64,000 nt of DNA, from assembly GCA_038503035.1 (NCBI GenBank), contig JAVSML010024709.1, positions 248,001 to 312,000 on the forward strand, in the 5' to 3' direction. The DNA comes from Crocodylus rhombifer. Its lineage: Eukaryota; Chordata; Crocodylia; Crocodylidae. Under the pieces are notes generated by a model. The model made no database searches. It had not been told where the DNA came from and worked only from the letters and a program-made list of their open reading frames with translations. Below are positions 9,340-21,908 of the stretch, piece by piece (within the stretch, counting starts at the first letter, position 1; every line of letters starts with the position of its first letter). The translations under genes were made by a program, and so were the position numbers.

Positions 9340-10366
9340 AATATCCAACTTGTTGTATCATCATACACAGCAAGGAATCATCAATGGCTCAATGTCTAGT
9401 TGGGAGGAGGTATCAAGTGCGGTTCCCTGTTGGTCTGAACTGTGTCCAGCACTGTTCACTATCTTCTGTAATGTTCTGGATGATGGGATTAGGTGCAATC
9501 TTAACGAATTTGAGGACGATACTAAACTGGGTAGAGTTGCAGATTGCAGATACTCTGGAGGACAGGGCTAGGATCCAGAATTACCTGGATAGACCAGAAA
9601 TTTGTCTACAATGAATCAGATGAGATTCAAAGATAAGTGCAACGTCCTTGGAATGATGCATGGAATAATCGTATGCACAAGTACAGACTGGGCAATGACT
9701 AGTCAGGGTGCACTACTGCAGAGAAGGACCTGGAAATTACAGTTGACCAAGATGAATATGAACCCAGGAGTGTGCTCTTGTTGAAAAAAGAGCAACAGTA
9801 TACTGGGTTGTATTGGCCGGAGCACTGGGAAGGCCTCACCTGAAGTACCTGCATCCAGTTTTCGGTACCACACTTCAAGGATGTTGACAGATTGTAATGA
9901 GTTCAGTGGACAGCAATGAAAATGATTAGAGGCCTGGAAGATTTATGAGGAAGGGGTGAAAGAACTAGGGTTATTTACTTCGGAGAAGAAAAGACTTGGG
10001 GGTGGCTAGGTGGAAGTGAGGAGGGGCTGAAATTTCTGAAGGGTCTTAAAACTCCTAAATATAGAGAGGATGGGCAAAAACTATTTTCTGTGGTCGTAGG
10101 GGACAGGATGAGGAGCAAGGGCTTCAAGCTGCATCAAAGGAAATTTAGGACTGCGATTAGGAGGAACTTTCTGACTACGAGGGAGGTCGAGCATTGGAAT
10201 GGGCTATCTAGAGACACTGTAATCTCCATCCCTGGAAATTTTCAAGAGCAGGTTGTATAGACCCTTGGCTAGGATCATTTAGTGAAAGATGATCCTGCCT
10301 TGAACAGGAGGCTAAACTACTTCATAAGGTCCATTTCAGCCCCACCTTCCTATCATTTTATGATTT
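9340..10366 (+). mobile_element. Old CR1-like LINE fragment
   Basis: The order of features is that of a CR1 3' half: an F-x-D-D-T-K-like stretch (TTTGAGGACGATACTAAA near 9510), RT thumb, CACACTTCAAGGATGTTGACAG near 9870, and a 3' end with GGTCCATTTCAGCCCCACC followed by a short ATTTTATGA end near 10360. Many frame breaks make it older than the other plus-strand copies. It is 5'-truncated near 9340. The reading frames left are short and non-functional. Confidence 0.75.
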
Positions 10367-10369
10367 TGT

Positions 10370-11065
10370 GCATTTTGAGTTTATGTATTTTACATCATAT
10401 ATTGACTTTATAAAAAGTTCTCACTTTATAACAAAAAAAAATATTCAAAGAAAAAATGTCCACGCAATAAAGTGTGTTTTTATTTTCTTTTGAAAACACT
10501 GGCACATAAAGCTAATTTCTTATGCTAAAATAATAAAATATTGCAATCTGCCCCCGCTAACAAGAACAAGAAATATGCTATAAATCATCCTAGGATCAGG
10601 AAACAGCACACAATGAATCAGCAATAACTAGATTAATTTTGGATATAGTAATTAAAAGATAAAGTGCATGAATATTAGGTTATAAAATTATTGGCATGAA
10701 TTTATTAAAACACACTTCAATAGTGACAGTGGAATAAAAGCTAATTTGCAACTGATTGTAATCAGCTTGGAATCAGGTTTAGTATTAGTATTAGAGGAAA
10801 TACAGTAGGAAGAGAATTTAATACAAAATGCATTGACTCAGAGTTGATTGGAATAATGAAATGCATTTCAATGAACTCTAGTGAGCAATGTATTTTTTTA
10901 TTACTGTGGAGCTTATAAACAAGAGAGGAATGGCTGAAATGTATAAGAATTAAATAGCATTGTCACAGTGACATTACTGCAGAAAACATTCCAAAGTGAT
11001 AAAGGTATTGCCATTATTTTTCTAACAACACATCTACGTTTTGTTGTTTAGCAGCACTTCTAAGC
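10370..11065. other. AT-rich low-copy DNA without repeats
   Basis: No open frame, no repeat terminus and no simple repeat are visible. The stretch 10560-11060 is uniformly AT-rich with many TAATT and ATTA words. It could be a conserved non-coding element, but nothing here proves conservation. Confidence 0.4.
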
Positions 11066-11075
11066 NNNNNNNNNN
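11066..11075. other. Assembly gap (10 N)
   Basis: Ten consecutive N bases. A run of exactly ten suggests a placeholder, so the true gap length may differ. Confidence 0.98.
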
Positions 11076-13500
11076 GTTTGCTTTTTGCCTGCTCTATGGG
11101 GGCCTCCTGTGGCCTGAATTAGATGGTTTCTTCTGCTGGTACTACAGAAAAATAACTTTTGGCTTTTGCTTTGTGAAACCATCATGGCTAAAGAGCAACA
11201 TCAGGATAAACCAACTTTAAATCATGAAAACTTACTCCTTTTTGTGATTACTGGCACGTATCTATGACTTGTACAGTTACATCCTATGAAATATAATATT
11301 TCCTTCAAAGTGACAAACTCTTCTCTGCTGAAATGTTTCCCCATTTTACAAAAGCAAAAGTTTCTTTCCTAACAAAGCAAGGAAAAAAAGAAGAAAACCA
11401 AACATTTTTTAACACTTGAACAATTTTTTTTTCACAGCTTTTTTCTCTTCACTCTAGCTAACAGAAATGAACTGGAAACTGAGCAGTATGTAGAAATTGT
11501 GTAAGAGTTGCTTTACCTTACCGGGCCCATGTTGATCATGTGTCGTTTCTTTAATTCTAGATGCTTGAATTCAGAATAAGCTCTGATGTATATTTTGAGC
11601 TTTCAGAAGTTGACTTGGGAGTCACTTTAAAGGGAGAAGAAGGGGTAGAATGGTAGAAGGAGGATGAAATAAGGGCTGCTTAGCATAAGGACATAAGAAA
11701 AAATTACTTTTGATTAAAAGGTGGTGATTTATTGCATGTCAGTTGCTCCATAAAATTTGCTTATATGCATGTACCCACCTCTGAGTAGGCAGAAGTTAAA
11801 CCATGATAAAAGCAGCTTTTTATTGTAGGTAAACTGATCTAGTTTTCATGTAGTATGGGGTAAGAGTGTGTATACAAACCTTAGTATGAAGCAGCTGCTA
11901 TGCAAAAAAACTCTGTCCCCTTTTAAATTTTTAGTAAATTTTTCATCTGTCCATATGCTAAACACTCCTTTTAGGGTACTTAGTCTACATACCCTTAGTA
12001 TTAATACTCTTTATATGCCTTTGCAACAAAAATGGTATATGACTTCACCATTGATCTCTTTGCCTGAAAGCTGCATCCTTTTCTCCTTAAATTTTGTCAT
12101 CATAGATTTTATGTTTTTCTGGAATGGCACTCTATCTTATTCAATGTTTGAAAGCATGTAGTCTGGGTACTGCCACAATATAAAATAACTTAAAATCCTC
12201 CTTCACCTCCAAAATAGAATCTTATCCATTTGGAGTTTAACCTATATAAATATGCAGACATATGTCCATTCATAAGCAAAAATCTCACTTTATAGCATGA
12301 TTAGTGATGGGTCTTATTTTAAGTGGGTAGCCTGTGTGACACAGTATCCATTACACTGCTTTTACACCACCACTGAGATATTGGCATCATGTGTCTCCTC
12401 ATTACTCTTCATCACATCTGTTAAGAGTATTTTACAAAAAGAGAACATGAGCACTGGAGGAAAGAACACACGGACTTCTCAGCAGGGACCAGTCTGGCTG
12501 CCAACAAAATAAATTATATTGCTGCAGGTAAAGGATAAGCCAATAAAAGAATCACTCAGGATGTAGCTAAGAGGCAAGAACTACTTGCAGGAATTCTGTA
12601 TGCAGGAAATCCCATGTCAGACAATTATATCAGGGGACAAACAACCCCAAAAGAACTGACTGGGCAAATGTAGAATGCAATAAACTGTATGAAACTTGCC
12701 TTAAGTTCAAATCCCTGGTTAGTCAACAATAGGCAGTGCCCTTTCATGTGAGGGAAAGGGAAAGAAATCATGCCCCGTCTTGTTTCTGCCTTCCAAGTAT
12801 TATTTTTATTGTGTGTAGGTGAGCAAAAGCAAAGGTCACCCATCTCTTAGCTACAATCAGCTTTTGGAAAGAAGCAGATTCACACAGCAGGTAGTAAGTT
12901 TCAGTTATCACCATGCAACATGTAGGAATGACAACAGAATGCAGAAAAAAGAAACATATGAGAAGGTCAGTCTGCTGCTGTGGCATCTTTAGTTTCTCTT
13001 TTAGACCCTGAGAACCCTCTCTTCTATGCGTCAGCATTACACACTGAATGTGGTTGAGGGAACTGTGGAAGTTTAAATGAATTCAGTAAACATTACTGTA
13101 ACAAATGAAACAAGTTATAGATGCTAAATACAGTACAGTCAAATATCTATCAAATTAGTGCATAATAAAAAGGAGATTTTATATCAGGTTATCTGTTTGA
13201 GATCAATAATTGTTCTTAAACCACTAGGCATTTGCTACATGGCTAGACTGGTTCTATTGCCCCTCAGTACTTAGAGACTTATTCTCTTTGAATTCAGTCA
13301 ATCATGTCTGTAATTAACTTCTGTGTACAAGTTTACCTAGATGTAATGTGTTTCACTAAGCTACCAAGACACCAGTGCCAAAACCCTGCATGTATTCCAT
13401 AGCAATTTCAGATACATTTAGTAAGTTAGGTTGTACAGGTATAAAAACAGAGAAGTGACAGTGAAAGATTCTAAATAATAAAATTTGGATTACCATTGTC
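11076..13500. other. Low-copy intergenic DNA
   Basis: AT-rich sequence with scattered short open frames on both strands and no recognisable protein motif, RNA gene or repeat end. Confidence 0.45.
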
Positions 13501-13504
13501 AGAC

Positions 13505-13695
13505 ACATAGTTAGCTGTGTTAGTCTGAAGTCAAGCAAAGACAGGTAGATTGCACCTTACAAAGTAATCCAAGTAGATATATACATGCATTGCACAAGTT
13601 TTTTGTGAGCTGAAGCTCACTTCATCAGAGGAAGTGAGATTCAGCACATAAAACCTTGCACTACATGTGTATATTTACTTTTGTTAGTCTATCAA
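13505..13695 (+). mobile_element. PLE-type terminus fragment
   Basis: The word order TAGCTGTGTTAGTCTGAAG, GCACCTTACAAAG, GTGAGCTGAAGCTCACTTC and ATCAGAGGAAGTGAG matches a terminal repeat well known in turtle and crocodilian genomes and attributed to Penelope-like elements. Its plan is like the left end at 4680-4830: a 'GTTGGTCT' entry, then an AAGCTTT or GAGCT block. GAGCTGAAGCTC forms a short palindrome. Only the terminus is present. Confidence 0.55.
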
Positions 13696-13699
13696 ATGC

Positions 13700-15380
13700 A
13701 AATCTACCCTGCCTATTACCATTGCACCAAGAGTTCCAGCCATATGTCTAAAGATGCTAAAACACGGTAAAAAACAGGAAGGGACAGCTCTGTAGTAATT
13801 AACTTGAAATCTAAGTATTCTACCCTGATAAAGACCATAGAAAGCCAAGTTTGAGCCAAGTGTGGCATGCTCCTCATAATACCTACTATTTTAATAAGGT
13901 TCAAATTGTGCTATAGCCTTTCCATCAAATAAGGCGGCAAGGTCCTCTTTCCCAAGGAGCTTAGGAAAATGCATTTCTCTAGGCAAAAAAGATGTTTTAT
14001 AAAGGTAAATTTTCAAAGCATTTCATTACAGGGAGCTGAATATATTTTATTAAAACTTAGGTAAATTATGCTAACAAAACCCCCAGAGCACTCTAAGGAT
14101 AGAGGACTTTAATGTGTAAAAAACCTATTCACATATTAATTGGTAAATCCTGATATAAATTACTTCTCTTTTCTCTTTGAATCATTATAAATAGTGTTGA
14201 AGTGATATGGCTTTCATAGTGCATAATCTGCAGCAAACGCCAGTCCCAGGATTTTGGAAGCCTCCTCCTTGCAAGTACTCGTTGTGCTGCTCTGTGATCC
14301 TTCCTGCAGAGGGCAGTGGAATACAAATTCAGAATGAGCAGTATGCAGAAAAATACAGTGCTATATTTTCTGTCAGTTCCAGTGTAAATTAGGGAACTTC
14401 TGAAGCATTCATATGTATTTTTCATAAAGCAGCAATAAGTGAGAACAGCGAGTAAACAGAGTAAGTGAATGGCAGGGTATAAGCAGTGTAATTTTAGTGA
14501 ATACCTTGGGCTAAACTTCTGGCCTTCCAAATTGAAACTACATTTTAACCCCAAATTTTTGATAATCAAAATCAGTACAGGAACATGTAAACTGAACAGT
14601 CAAATTATCCTAAACACGCCTAAGAATCTGGGTTGCCAAAATGCAGATAAAAAAAATGCAGGCATATAACTGTGTTGGCAGTCAAAACAACTAATTTGGA
14701 AAAAGTTAAAGCCTTCATAACAAAAGAAGTGGGCAATACACAGAACCTCTGGTAAAACTGGTGTAAGGAAATAGAACTTGATTTTATATCATGCTTTTAC
14801 AAGATTTTGAGGTGCTGATAGCAAAAGGGTAGGCAAACAGAAAAATGGTGTGCACTCAGCAAAGTCTTCTTCGTAGCCCTGGGCACTAGAACGATTAAAA
14901 AATGGAAACTGTCCAGAAATCTGCATCAAACTGTACTTCTTTCTAATAAGTATTGTAGTAATTGATTTAGTTTTCCTCACTGCTAGTCTGAGAAGACAGG
15001 CATCTTAACCAAAAGTTGGCACCTAATCAGCACCCTGATTCATGAAAACCTTCGAGCATATATTGGGATTGCCATATGCTGGGCCCACTCAGTGCTCCCT
15101 CACTTTATAATTAAAACTGAAATAATAAAATATTTGATGTATGCTATAAGAAATACCACATTTTCTCATATACAACATGCCCTGGAATAAGATAAGCACT
15201 TTGTTTTTGAAAAGCAGACTGTAGAATAAAAAAAAAAGAGAGACCTTTCCTTGTAGTAAGTTAATTGAGTAGCAGCAGTTAGGGCACAGAGCCTGCTCAC
15301 TGTTCTGCTCCCTGTGGATCACAGACTTTAATTTCACTATTGTCCAGTAAGGGACAGAAACTACTTTTACCATATTTCTC
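13700..15380. other. Low-copy intergenic DNA
   Basis: No supportable gene. A frame at 14129-14569 on the minus strand encodes 146 residues but shows no family motif. It overlaps plus-strand frames and is taken as chance. Confidence 0.4.
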
Positions 15381-15399
15381 AGGCCCCTGACCCTCTTTC

Positions 15400-15795
15400 T
15401 GCTCTCCTCTGGGCTGTGGGGCCTTGTCAGTCTCCAGCTGTGGCCCCTCTTGGCCTTTGACCCCCTTGCCTGGGCCTTGGCCCCACTCCTAGGCCAGTTG
15501 AAATCTCCAAGCTACTAGGCCCTGCCAGCCTCTGGCTGTGGTCCCTCCTTGACCTGTGGCCCCTATTCCTGGGCCCTGGCTCCACTACTATGCCAGTTGA
15601 AACCTCCCATGCTATGGTTTCTCTGGCTCTGCTTGTTCTCGCCCCTCCTGAGCTATAGCCCCCAGACCCTGGTTCTTGCCCCACATGACCTACAGGTCCC
15701 TGACCCTGGCTGTGGCCCTATTCTTCATCCGCTGCTTTTGCCCATGGGCTCCGGCCCTATTCATGGGCCACTTGAGACCTCCTAGAGTTTCAATC
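15400..15795. repeat. GC-rich tandem repeat, unit about 100 bp
   Basis: A degenerate unit with the words GGCCCCACTCCTAGGCCAG and GTTGAAATCTCC (near 15480-15510) recurs about 100 bp later as GGCTCCACTACTATGCCAG and GTTGAAACCTCC, and more weakly near 15750-15780 as GGGCCACTTGAGACCTCC. About three to four units are visible. Open frames on both strands here are a by-product of the repeat. Confidence 0.6.
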
Positions 15796-16075
15796 CCTAG
15801 ACCACCCGTCTTGCTTACCCCAGGTCAGTATTAGGCAGGAGCCTTGCAGCCTGGCTGCTTAGGAGCTTTTCCCTCCATGGCTCTCAGGCCTAGACTGCCT
15901 GCTCAGTGTAAGCCCTGGGTTTATATTCTGCAAACCATGTGGCTCCTGATTGCCTCCTGCCACACCTGAAGCCCGCTTCATCTGTGGCCTACCTGCTCTT
16001 AAAGTAGCAGGAGCATTAACTCTCCTGCTATAATCAGATAAAGATGATAACTTTAAAACACTGGCATTATTAATC
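15796..16075 (-). mobile_element. Possible LTR fragment, minus strand
   Basis: On the minus strand a GAATATAAACCC box (near 15921-15935) is followed by GGGCTTACACTGAGC, a layout like a retroviral-type promoter region. The adjoining tandem repeat could be part of the same LTR. No target duplication was found. Confidence 0.3.
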
Positions 16076-16536
16076 AAGCTTGTGCAAGTATGCCACTCCC
16101 TAACAGCTACACTGCCCTAAGCAGGCTATATTGATAGAATGACTTAAAGAAACCAGTTGCCTTGATTAGCAAATACTATAAGAATTCTCCCTTCATGTTT
16201 TGGCTTATGCACAAGATGGCAATGAAGGAAGCCTGACTATGCTATAGAACAGGTTAGAAACAAAAATATAACATATAGAAAGAAATCCACAGAGGTGCCT
16301 TAAGCATCTCCATCTTGGACGTCATGATGTCTCATTAATATCAGAACTAAGCCTGGGATCAGGGAACATAAACTAGGTCTTCCCCCTTCCAGGTCCTATA
16401 TAGTAAATTAAAGGAATTAATTGCCCTATTTGTTCTCCATCTTGCCCCATGACATTTACCTTCTTGGCTGCCCAGTGCCCAGCATTCCGATTTCAACAGG
16501 AGTGAAGGATATCCTATCTTATGATGTTTTATAATC

Positions 16537-16915
16537 TAGTAGGTAGGGCAGTCTCCTAGAAAGTAGAAGACGTGAGTTTGAATTCATTCTGGCTGAAGGA
16601 AGCACAGTATCCAGGTTCCCCTGAGAGTTCTCTAACCACTATACTCTTAAGTAAAAGGTACCATAACTATTACGTTTGAGTACAAGTGACTAGGGCTGTT
16701 GTGTTTTAAGATGATCTGAAAGCTACCAGTGAGGATTAGGCATGCACAGATAAGACTTACCAGACCAGGCCCCTCTGGGGACTTAGGAGGACTGCATGTG
16801 CCATGTTATTTCTTATCCTGATCATGCTAGAGAATAGGTAGGAAATAGATGCCTAGGTTTTTCACACAGGGGCACTCTCATGTACACTTGGAAATCTAAG
16901 TTAAGGTACTTAGGC
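16537..16915 (+). repeat. Dispersed repeat with tRNA-like head
   Basis: TAGGTAGGGCAGTC (about 16539-16552) resembles a pol III box A, and GAGTTTGAATTC (about 16574-16585) a box B, at roughly tRNA spacing. A related block in the opposite orientation occurs near 61970-62030 (GATTTGAATCTAGGTCTCCC). The body that follows is degenerate. This could be a SINE or a non-autonomous DNA element carrying a tRNA-like part. Confidence 0.35.
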
Positions 16916-17069
16916 TAGATACAGACATTCAAAAACCCTGAGATGGAATTGCTCTAAGTTATGTTGTTTTCTGTAAGCAGTTTAGTATAGAGTGGTAGTG
17001 AACAGAACACACATTTGTCCTTTTGGGAGCTCTAATCACCTGATGGGGCTCTCAGCCGCAGAGGCCCCT

Positions 17070-17205
17070 GGCCACACATTCAACTAATGACATGAAAGGA
17101 ATCAGCTACAAAATTATTCCACAAAGTTTGGAAATATATAGTTATTCTACATGTATTTATTCTTCTTTTTATCATGCCATTAATTGAATAAATGTGTGGC
17201 CGGGT
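17070..17205. repeat. Imperfect inverted repeat
   Basis: GGCCACACATTCAAC at about 17070-17084 is mirrored by GAATAAATGTGTGGCC at about 17188-17203. The word AATGTGTGGCCAGG recurs at 50462, which suggests a dispersed family. Confidence 0.4.
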
Positions 17206-17439
17206 GACCACTTAAGGTCTGATTAACTATTTAAACAAACCTGAATGAACATGATGAGGGACACTACAAAAGCAGAAGCAATGGCAAGAGATCTATAGGA
17301 ATACCACTGAGAAGAGAAACTCCAATTTACATGACAGGGTCAAGTGCTATGTTATAGCAGATAAATCAAACCTAGTCAGATCAGCTTCTACTAGAGGGTT
17401 CTGAGTCGGCCTTTTTCCATATTGCTATTTTTTATTTAC

Positions 17440-17965
17440 ATGAGGTCCATCAATTGAGTTAAGTAGCTGTGCAGAATGTTTTGCCTTTTGAATATTTTAT
17501 CATATAATAAACTGTGCTTTTAAAGGGTTAACGCCCTCATTTCCAACTGCAGCCAAAACATAAATTTATCACTTATGACTGTTTATTTGTGTATGCAATT
17601 TTGCAAGACAAGAATGACAAATATCAAAACAGATAAAACAATGAAAAGGAGCATGCTTTATTTTTGGATTTTTATGGTGAAAATCTCTATATCTAATCAT
17701 GCATGTAACTGACACTGAAGCTCACTTAAATTCTTGGATGTAATACAAATGCTGTTTTTAAAAGAAATATTAGAAATTCTAAACATGTAGAATATATTTC
17801 TTTTAAAAATAGCATATAGACAGTATAAATTTGTAAACAATTCCTTTTGGAAACTCAGTTGCTTATCTTGGGGTCTTCTTTGTAAATGTATAAATAATGT
17901 CCTCTATAATTTTAAAGACATTACTGGCTATGTAGGAATTAAGGATTTATTTATATTATTTAATT
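17440..17965. other. AT-rich low-copy block with a palindrome
   Basis: An AT-rich stretch without repeat features except a near-perfect palindrome: the 17751-17772 arm (GCTGTTTTTAAAAGAAATAT) pairs with 17791-17813. Possible conserved non-coding DNA. No coding frame. Confidence 0.4.
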
Positions 17966-18308
17966 ATTAGCTAAACATTGTAATCCACCCAAAATTCATA
18001 CACAGTCTTAGGCAGAACAGCAGTAGCTAGAGTTATACTAGTGCCTGAGGAAATATATGAGCTTTGCAATATACCCTCAGGCTAACTTAGGACAATAGCA
18101 AAGTGGATTTCTGAGTCAGTGTACCACTTCTAAAAACACCCTGCCATCTGCCTCTCAGCAATCCAATGTAGGGATTCTTTGCCTGAGCTTATTAATTAGA
18201 TTGACTGCTTTAGCAGTGCAAAAATAGTTGTAGCTTTTCAAGTAGAAAAGATCAAAACCATTTAGAAGACTGCTAATCAAGATCAACAGCTTGGATTGTA
18301 CTCAGAGG

Positions 18309-19168
18309 CTAGGGACAGACATTACACATAAACCAGTTTAAGTGATCAGAAAGTGGTTTAAACCTGTAATGGAACAGATGTTCAGTGCACATAAACTGAT
18401 TTGAGATAAACCTGGTTGAATATAGTATCAGACTTAACTGATTTGGGTCAAACTGGTTTATGCAATGTCTGTCCCCAACCCCTTGCTGGTTTAAGTTAAA
18501 TCAGACACTCCTAGCATCCTGGCATGCTCTCTGGGCTGGGTGGAGCTCTCTGATCCACAGTAGGGCTGGCCCCTCCCCTCTGCTCCCAGGCTGCAGCTCC
18601 AGCAGAGACTGCAGGTACAGAGCATCTGCCTGGCTTCTCTCTGCTAAGCAAGGATTATTCCCCCCTCCCCTCTGCCTTACATAAACACCTCTCAGCATTA
18701 GCTAGCAGACCACATGCTGGCTATGGTCCGTGCTTTGGGAGACAACAAAGGCAGACAGGCTTTTTGGAGGTAATCAACAGGTCCTCCCTTGGAAGAGCTG
18801 TTTAAGAAGAACTTGACTAATAGAGAGAGCCCTTGTTTTATGAATGGGTTGCTAAACACTAAGTTAGGGGTAATAAACATTCCCTGGTGAGCAGCTTGGG
18901 ATGGGGGGAGGGGAAAAGGGGCAGGATAATCAAAGTATCCTGCTGGGGCCTGGCCACAACCCCCTCAGGTCAGCCCTGTGGAAGCCAAAGGAGGGATGCT
19001 TTAGAGCCTCCCAGCTTCTAGCCTGAGCCACTGCAGGCATGTGCCTGAATTTTTTCAGTCCAGAGGGGATGTCTGTGCAGTTACAAATTGGTTTAGCCTA
19101 GACAGGTTAGACTAACCTGCAAAGATTGAATCAATTCAGGCTCAGGCTTTTTGAATGTCTGTCCCTAG
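18309..19168. mobile_element. Complete non-autonomous TIR element, CTAGGGACAGACATT family
   Basis: The left end CTAGGGACAGACATT is repeated perfectly in inverted form at the right end (AATGTCTGTCCCTAG, 19154-19168). The left subterminal 200 bp match those at 2822 and 59366 and hold repeated AACTGGTTTA-like boxes. The 860-bp body is GC-rich and has no transposase. The 8 bp outside the ends are only weakly similar, so superfamily assignment rests on the 59366 copy. Confidence 0.8.
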
Positions 19169-19169
19169 C

Positions 19170-19672
19170 CAGCAGGATATAGGTAAGCAGTATAGTCTGT
19201 GAACTACTAGAAAAATGGTACCCCTTTTGCTAGCTCTTCTAACATCAGCTGTACATTTGGAGGGTCTGCAGATGCTGCAGAAGGTCTACAATACATAGAT
19301 CTCTAGATTATGACTGAACCCTAATTGTATGTAAATCTCTTTTATCTGGTATCTAACTCTCTACACATCTTAGGAGATGCATAAGAGGACCTTCCTTACT
19401 TGGCCATTTCTTTGAATCGTTGGGTATAATTCCACAAACGTTTGCTTCTTTTTTTTTTATAACTAAAGAAGTGGAATGTGAAAATATCTGCATTATTTTC
19501 TTGCATACAACACCCTGGAATCAGGCAAATCCCTTAATATTGGACTTTTTGTCATTCCTTAATATTCCCTTTTGTCTTTTTCTTGGTACAGTCATCCCTT
19601 AATATTTGGATGTTTTTGGACAACAGATCATATTTAAGTAACACCCAGATTAATTGATAATCATTAAAACTG
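19170..19672. other. Low-copy intergenic DNA
   Basis: Nothing recognisable. T-rich short frames only. Confidence 0.4.
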
Positions 19673-21003
19673 GAATCATGGAGATATATGGATGGAAGGG
19701 ACCTTCACAGGTCATCCAGTCCAACCCCCTGCCTAAGGCAGGATCATCTCTAACCAAACAATCCAATACAAATTCATATATCTAGCCTCATAGGAAAACT
19801 ACACAGTAAACCTTGACCCAACACAAGACATAACACCCTAAATTGTCACAGGTAAAACTCGGGCACTGGCAGCCAATACCCTATGCTGTAAAGATTGTTA
19901 AAGTATGCACAAGAGATTCCAGAAAGAGGGCCACAGCCTCTCTACAGAGGAAAGGAAAAACACCCATGATCCATACCAATCTGACCATGAGGTAAATTCC
20001 TTCTTGACCCCAAATATGGTGATTGGTTTGATCGTGAATGGAGGAGCAAGACCTTCTATCCAGAACCTCCAGGTCTAAGTCCCAGCAGGAGCACTGGCAC
20101 ACCCCAGTCAAAATCCCCAACCTTGGCTGCGGCCAACACCCAATGCCTCTGAGGAAAGCTTTAAAACCCCCCCAGAAATTCTGTAGTGTCGAGGGGGGAT
20201 GGGAAATTCCCTCACAACCCCTTGTGACAACCAGCAAAGTCCAGAAGCATGGGAGATAACCACAGTAGAACATAGGCATAGTTATTAGATCATCCCTAAT
20301 TATTGGCTGTCCCGCCTTTTCTTGAACACCTCCACTGATGGAGAGACCACAACATATCTAGGAAGTATATTCCACCACCTCACTGTTCTAACAGCGAACA
20401 AGTTTTTGCAGCTATCTAATACCTATGTAGCTGCAACTTCAGTCCATTGATTCACATCCTAGTCTCTGTAGCAAGAGAGAAAAGGCGCTTTCCCTCTTCT
20501 TTACATTAGCCCTTCAAGTATTTGAAGACTGCTGCACGTCTGAGTCACCTCTCAAGTGCTATTTCCACAAGTCTAGCTCCTTCAGCTTCTCATATGGTTT
20601 GCTTTACAAGCCCTTTATCATCTTTGTTGCCCACCTCTGCACCCTCTCTAGCTTCTCCATGTCTTCTGAAAAATTTGGAGCCCAGAACTGCACATAATAC
20701 TCCACAAGCCATCTAACCGGAGCCAAGCAAAGATGTACTATCACCTCCCTTGTTTTGCACTTCATACTCTATTGATGTATCTCAAAACTATATTTGCCTT
20801 TTGTTAGGCTGCATCATACTACAGACTCATATTGAGTCTGTGATCTACCAAGACTCCCCTTTTCCATAGTGCTGCCATCCAGCCAGGTGTCACCTATTTT
20901 GTCTTTATGTTTTTGATTATTTCTACCATGGTGTAGCATCTTGCATTTGTCTACATTGAACTTCATCCTATTAGCTCTAGCCCAACTTTCCAATGTGTCA
21001 GGA

Positions 21004-21370
21004 TTTCATAGATTTCATAGACATTAGGGCTAGAAGGGACCTCGGGAGATCATCGAGTCCAGCCCCCTGCCCAAAGGGCAGGAAGTCAGCTGGGGTCATA
21101 GGATCCCAGCAAGATAAGCATCCAATTTACTCTTGAAGGTGTTCAATGTAGGTGCTTGAACCACCTCCGCTGGCAGACTGTTCCAGACCTTGGGGGCTTG
21201 GACAGTAAAGAAATTCTTCCTTATGTCCAGCCTGAAACGGTCTTGCAGGAGTTTGTGACCGTTCGACCTAGTCATCCCTTGGGGTGCTCTGGTGAACAAA
21301 CGTTCCCCCAGATCCTGGTGGTCACCCCTGATAAACTTATATGTGGCCATCAGATCACCCCTGATCCTTG
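21004..21370 (-). mobile_element. Nested CR1 3' fragment (first younger insertion)
   Basis: Read on the minus strand it encodes the RT C-terminus from TRIRGDLMATYKFIRGD through NGHKLLQDRFRLDIRKNFF to VWNSLPAEVVQAPTL. The CR1 3' end lies at about 21004-21030 (CATAGACATTAGGGC read on plus). The old CR1 resumes near 21372. Confidence 0.85.
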
Positions 21371-21527
21371 TGAATTGTGCTCCCATCCTCCAGCATGTTT
21401 GAAATTCTTCTTCCCAGTTTCATCTCATCTGAAAATTTGCTCAAAAAGCTTTCTATTACAGCATCCAAATAGTTAATAAACACATTGAACAGCACCAGGC
21501 CTAGGACAGACCCCTGTGGGACTCTAC

Positions 21528-21908
21528 TCAAAACCTCCTGCCAATCTGACATGGACCTGTTAAAAATACCCTTTGCTTGTGGCTATTAATCCAGTTATTC
21601 CTACACCTTTTAGTAGTTTTGTCCAGCCCACAATTCTCCAGTTTGTTTATGAGAAGGTCCTGTGGGACCATGTCAAAAACCATGCTGAAGTCCAGGTACA
21701 TTATATCCTCAGCATTCCCTTCACCCATCCAAGTAGCTACTTTGTCAAAGATTGGGTTTGTTTGACATAATTTGGTTTTCATAAATCCACATTGGCTACT
21801 TGTGATCAGCCTTTCCTCCTCCAGATACTTGAAAACGACCTTCTTTAGGACATGCTCTAATAGCTTCCCAGATACTGAGGTGAAGCTGACTGGTCTGTAG
21901 TTTCCCAA
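21528..21908 (-). pseudogene. CR1 reverse transcriptase segment, oldest copy
   Basis: About 126 residues carry the early RT motifs: NYRPVSFTSVSGKLLEHVL, then SQCGFMK (normally H-G-F-x-x-G-R-S) and MYLDFSMVFDMVPQDLLINKL. The last holds the first catalytic Asp in Y-L-D-F, while the usual KAFD has become MVFD. The fragment ends in the palm and lacks the catalytic F-A-D-D box. Several substitutions at normally fixed positions show that it is old and inactive. Confidence 0.85.

Noticed and set aside
16537..16590. Functional tRNA gene
   Set aside because: Box-like words are present, but no acceptor or anticodon stem pairs properly, and the segment is part of a dispersed degenerate repeat.
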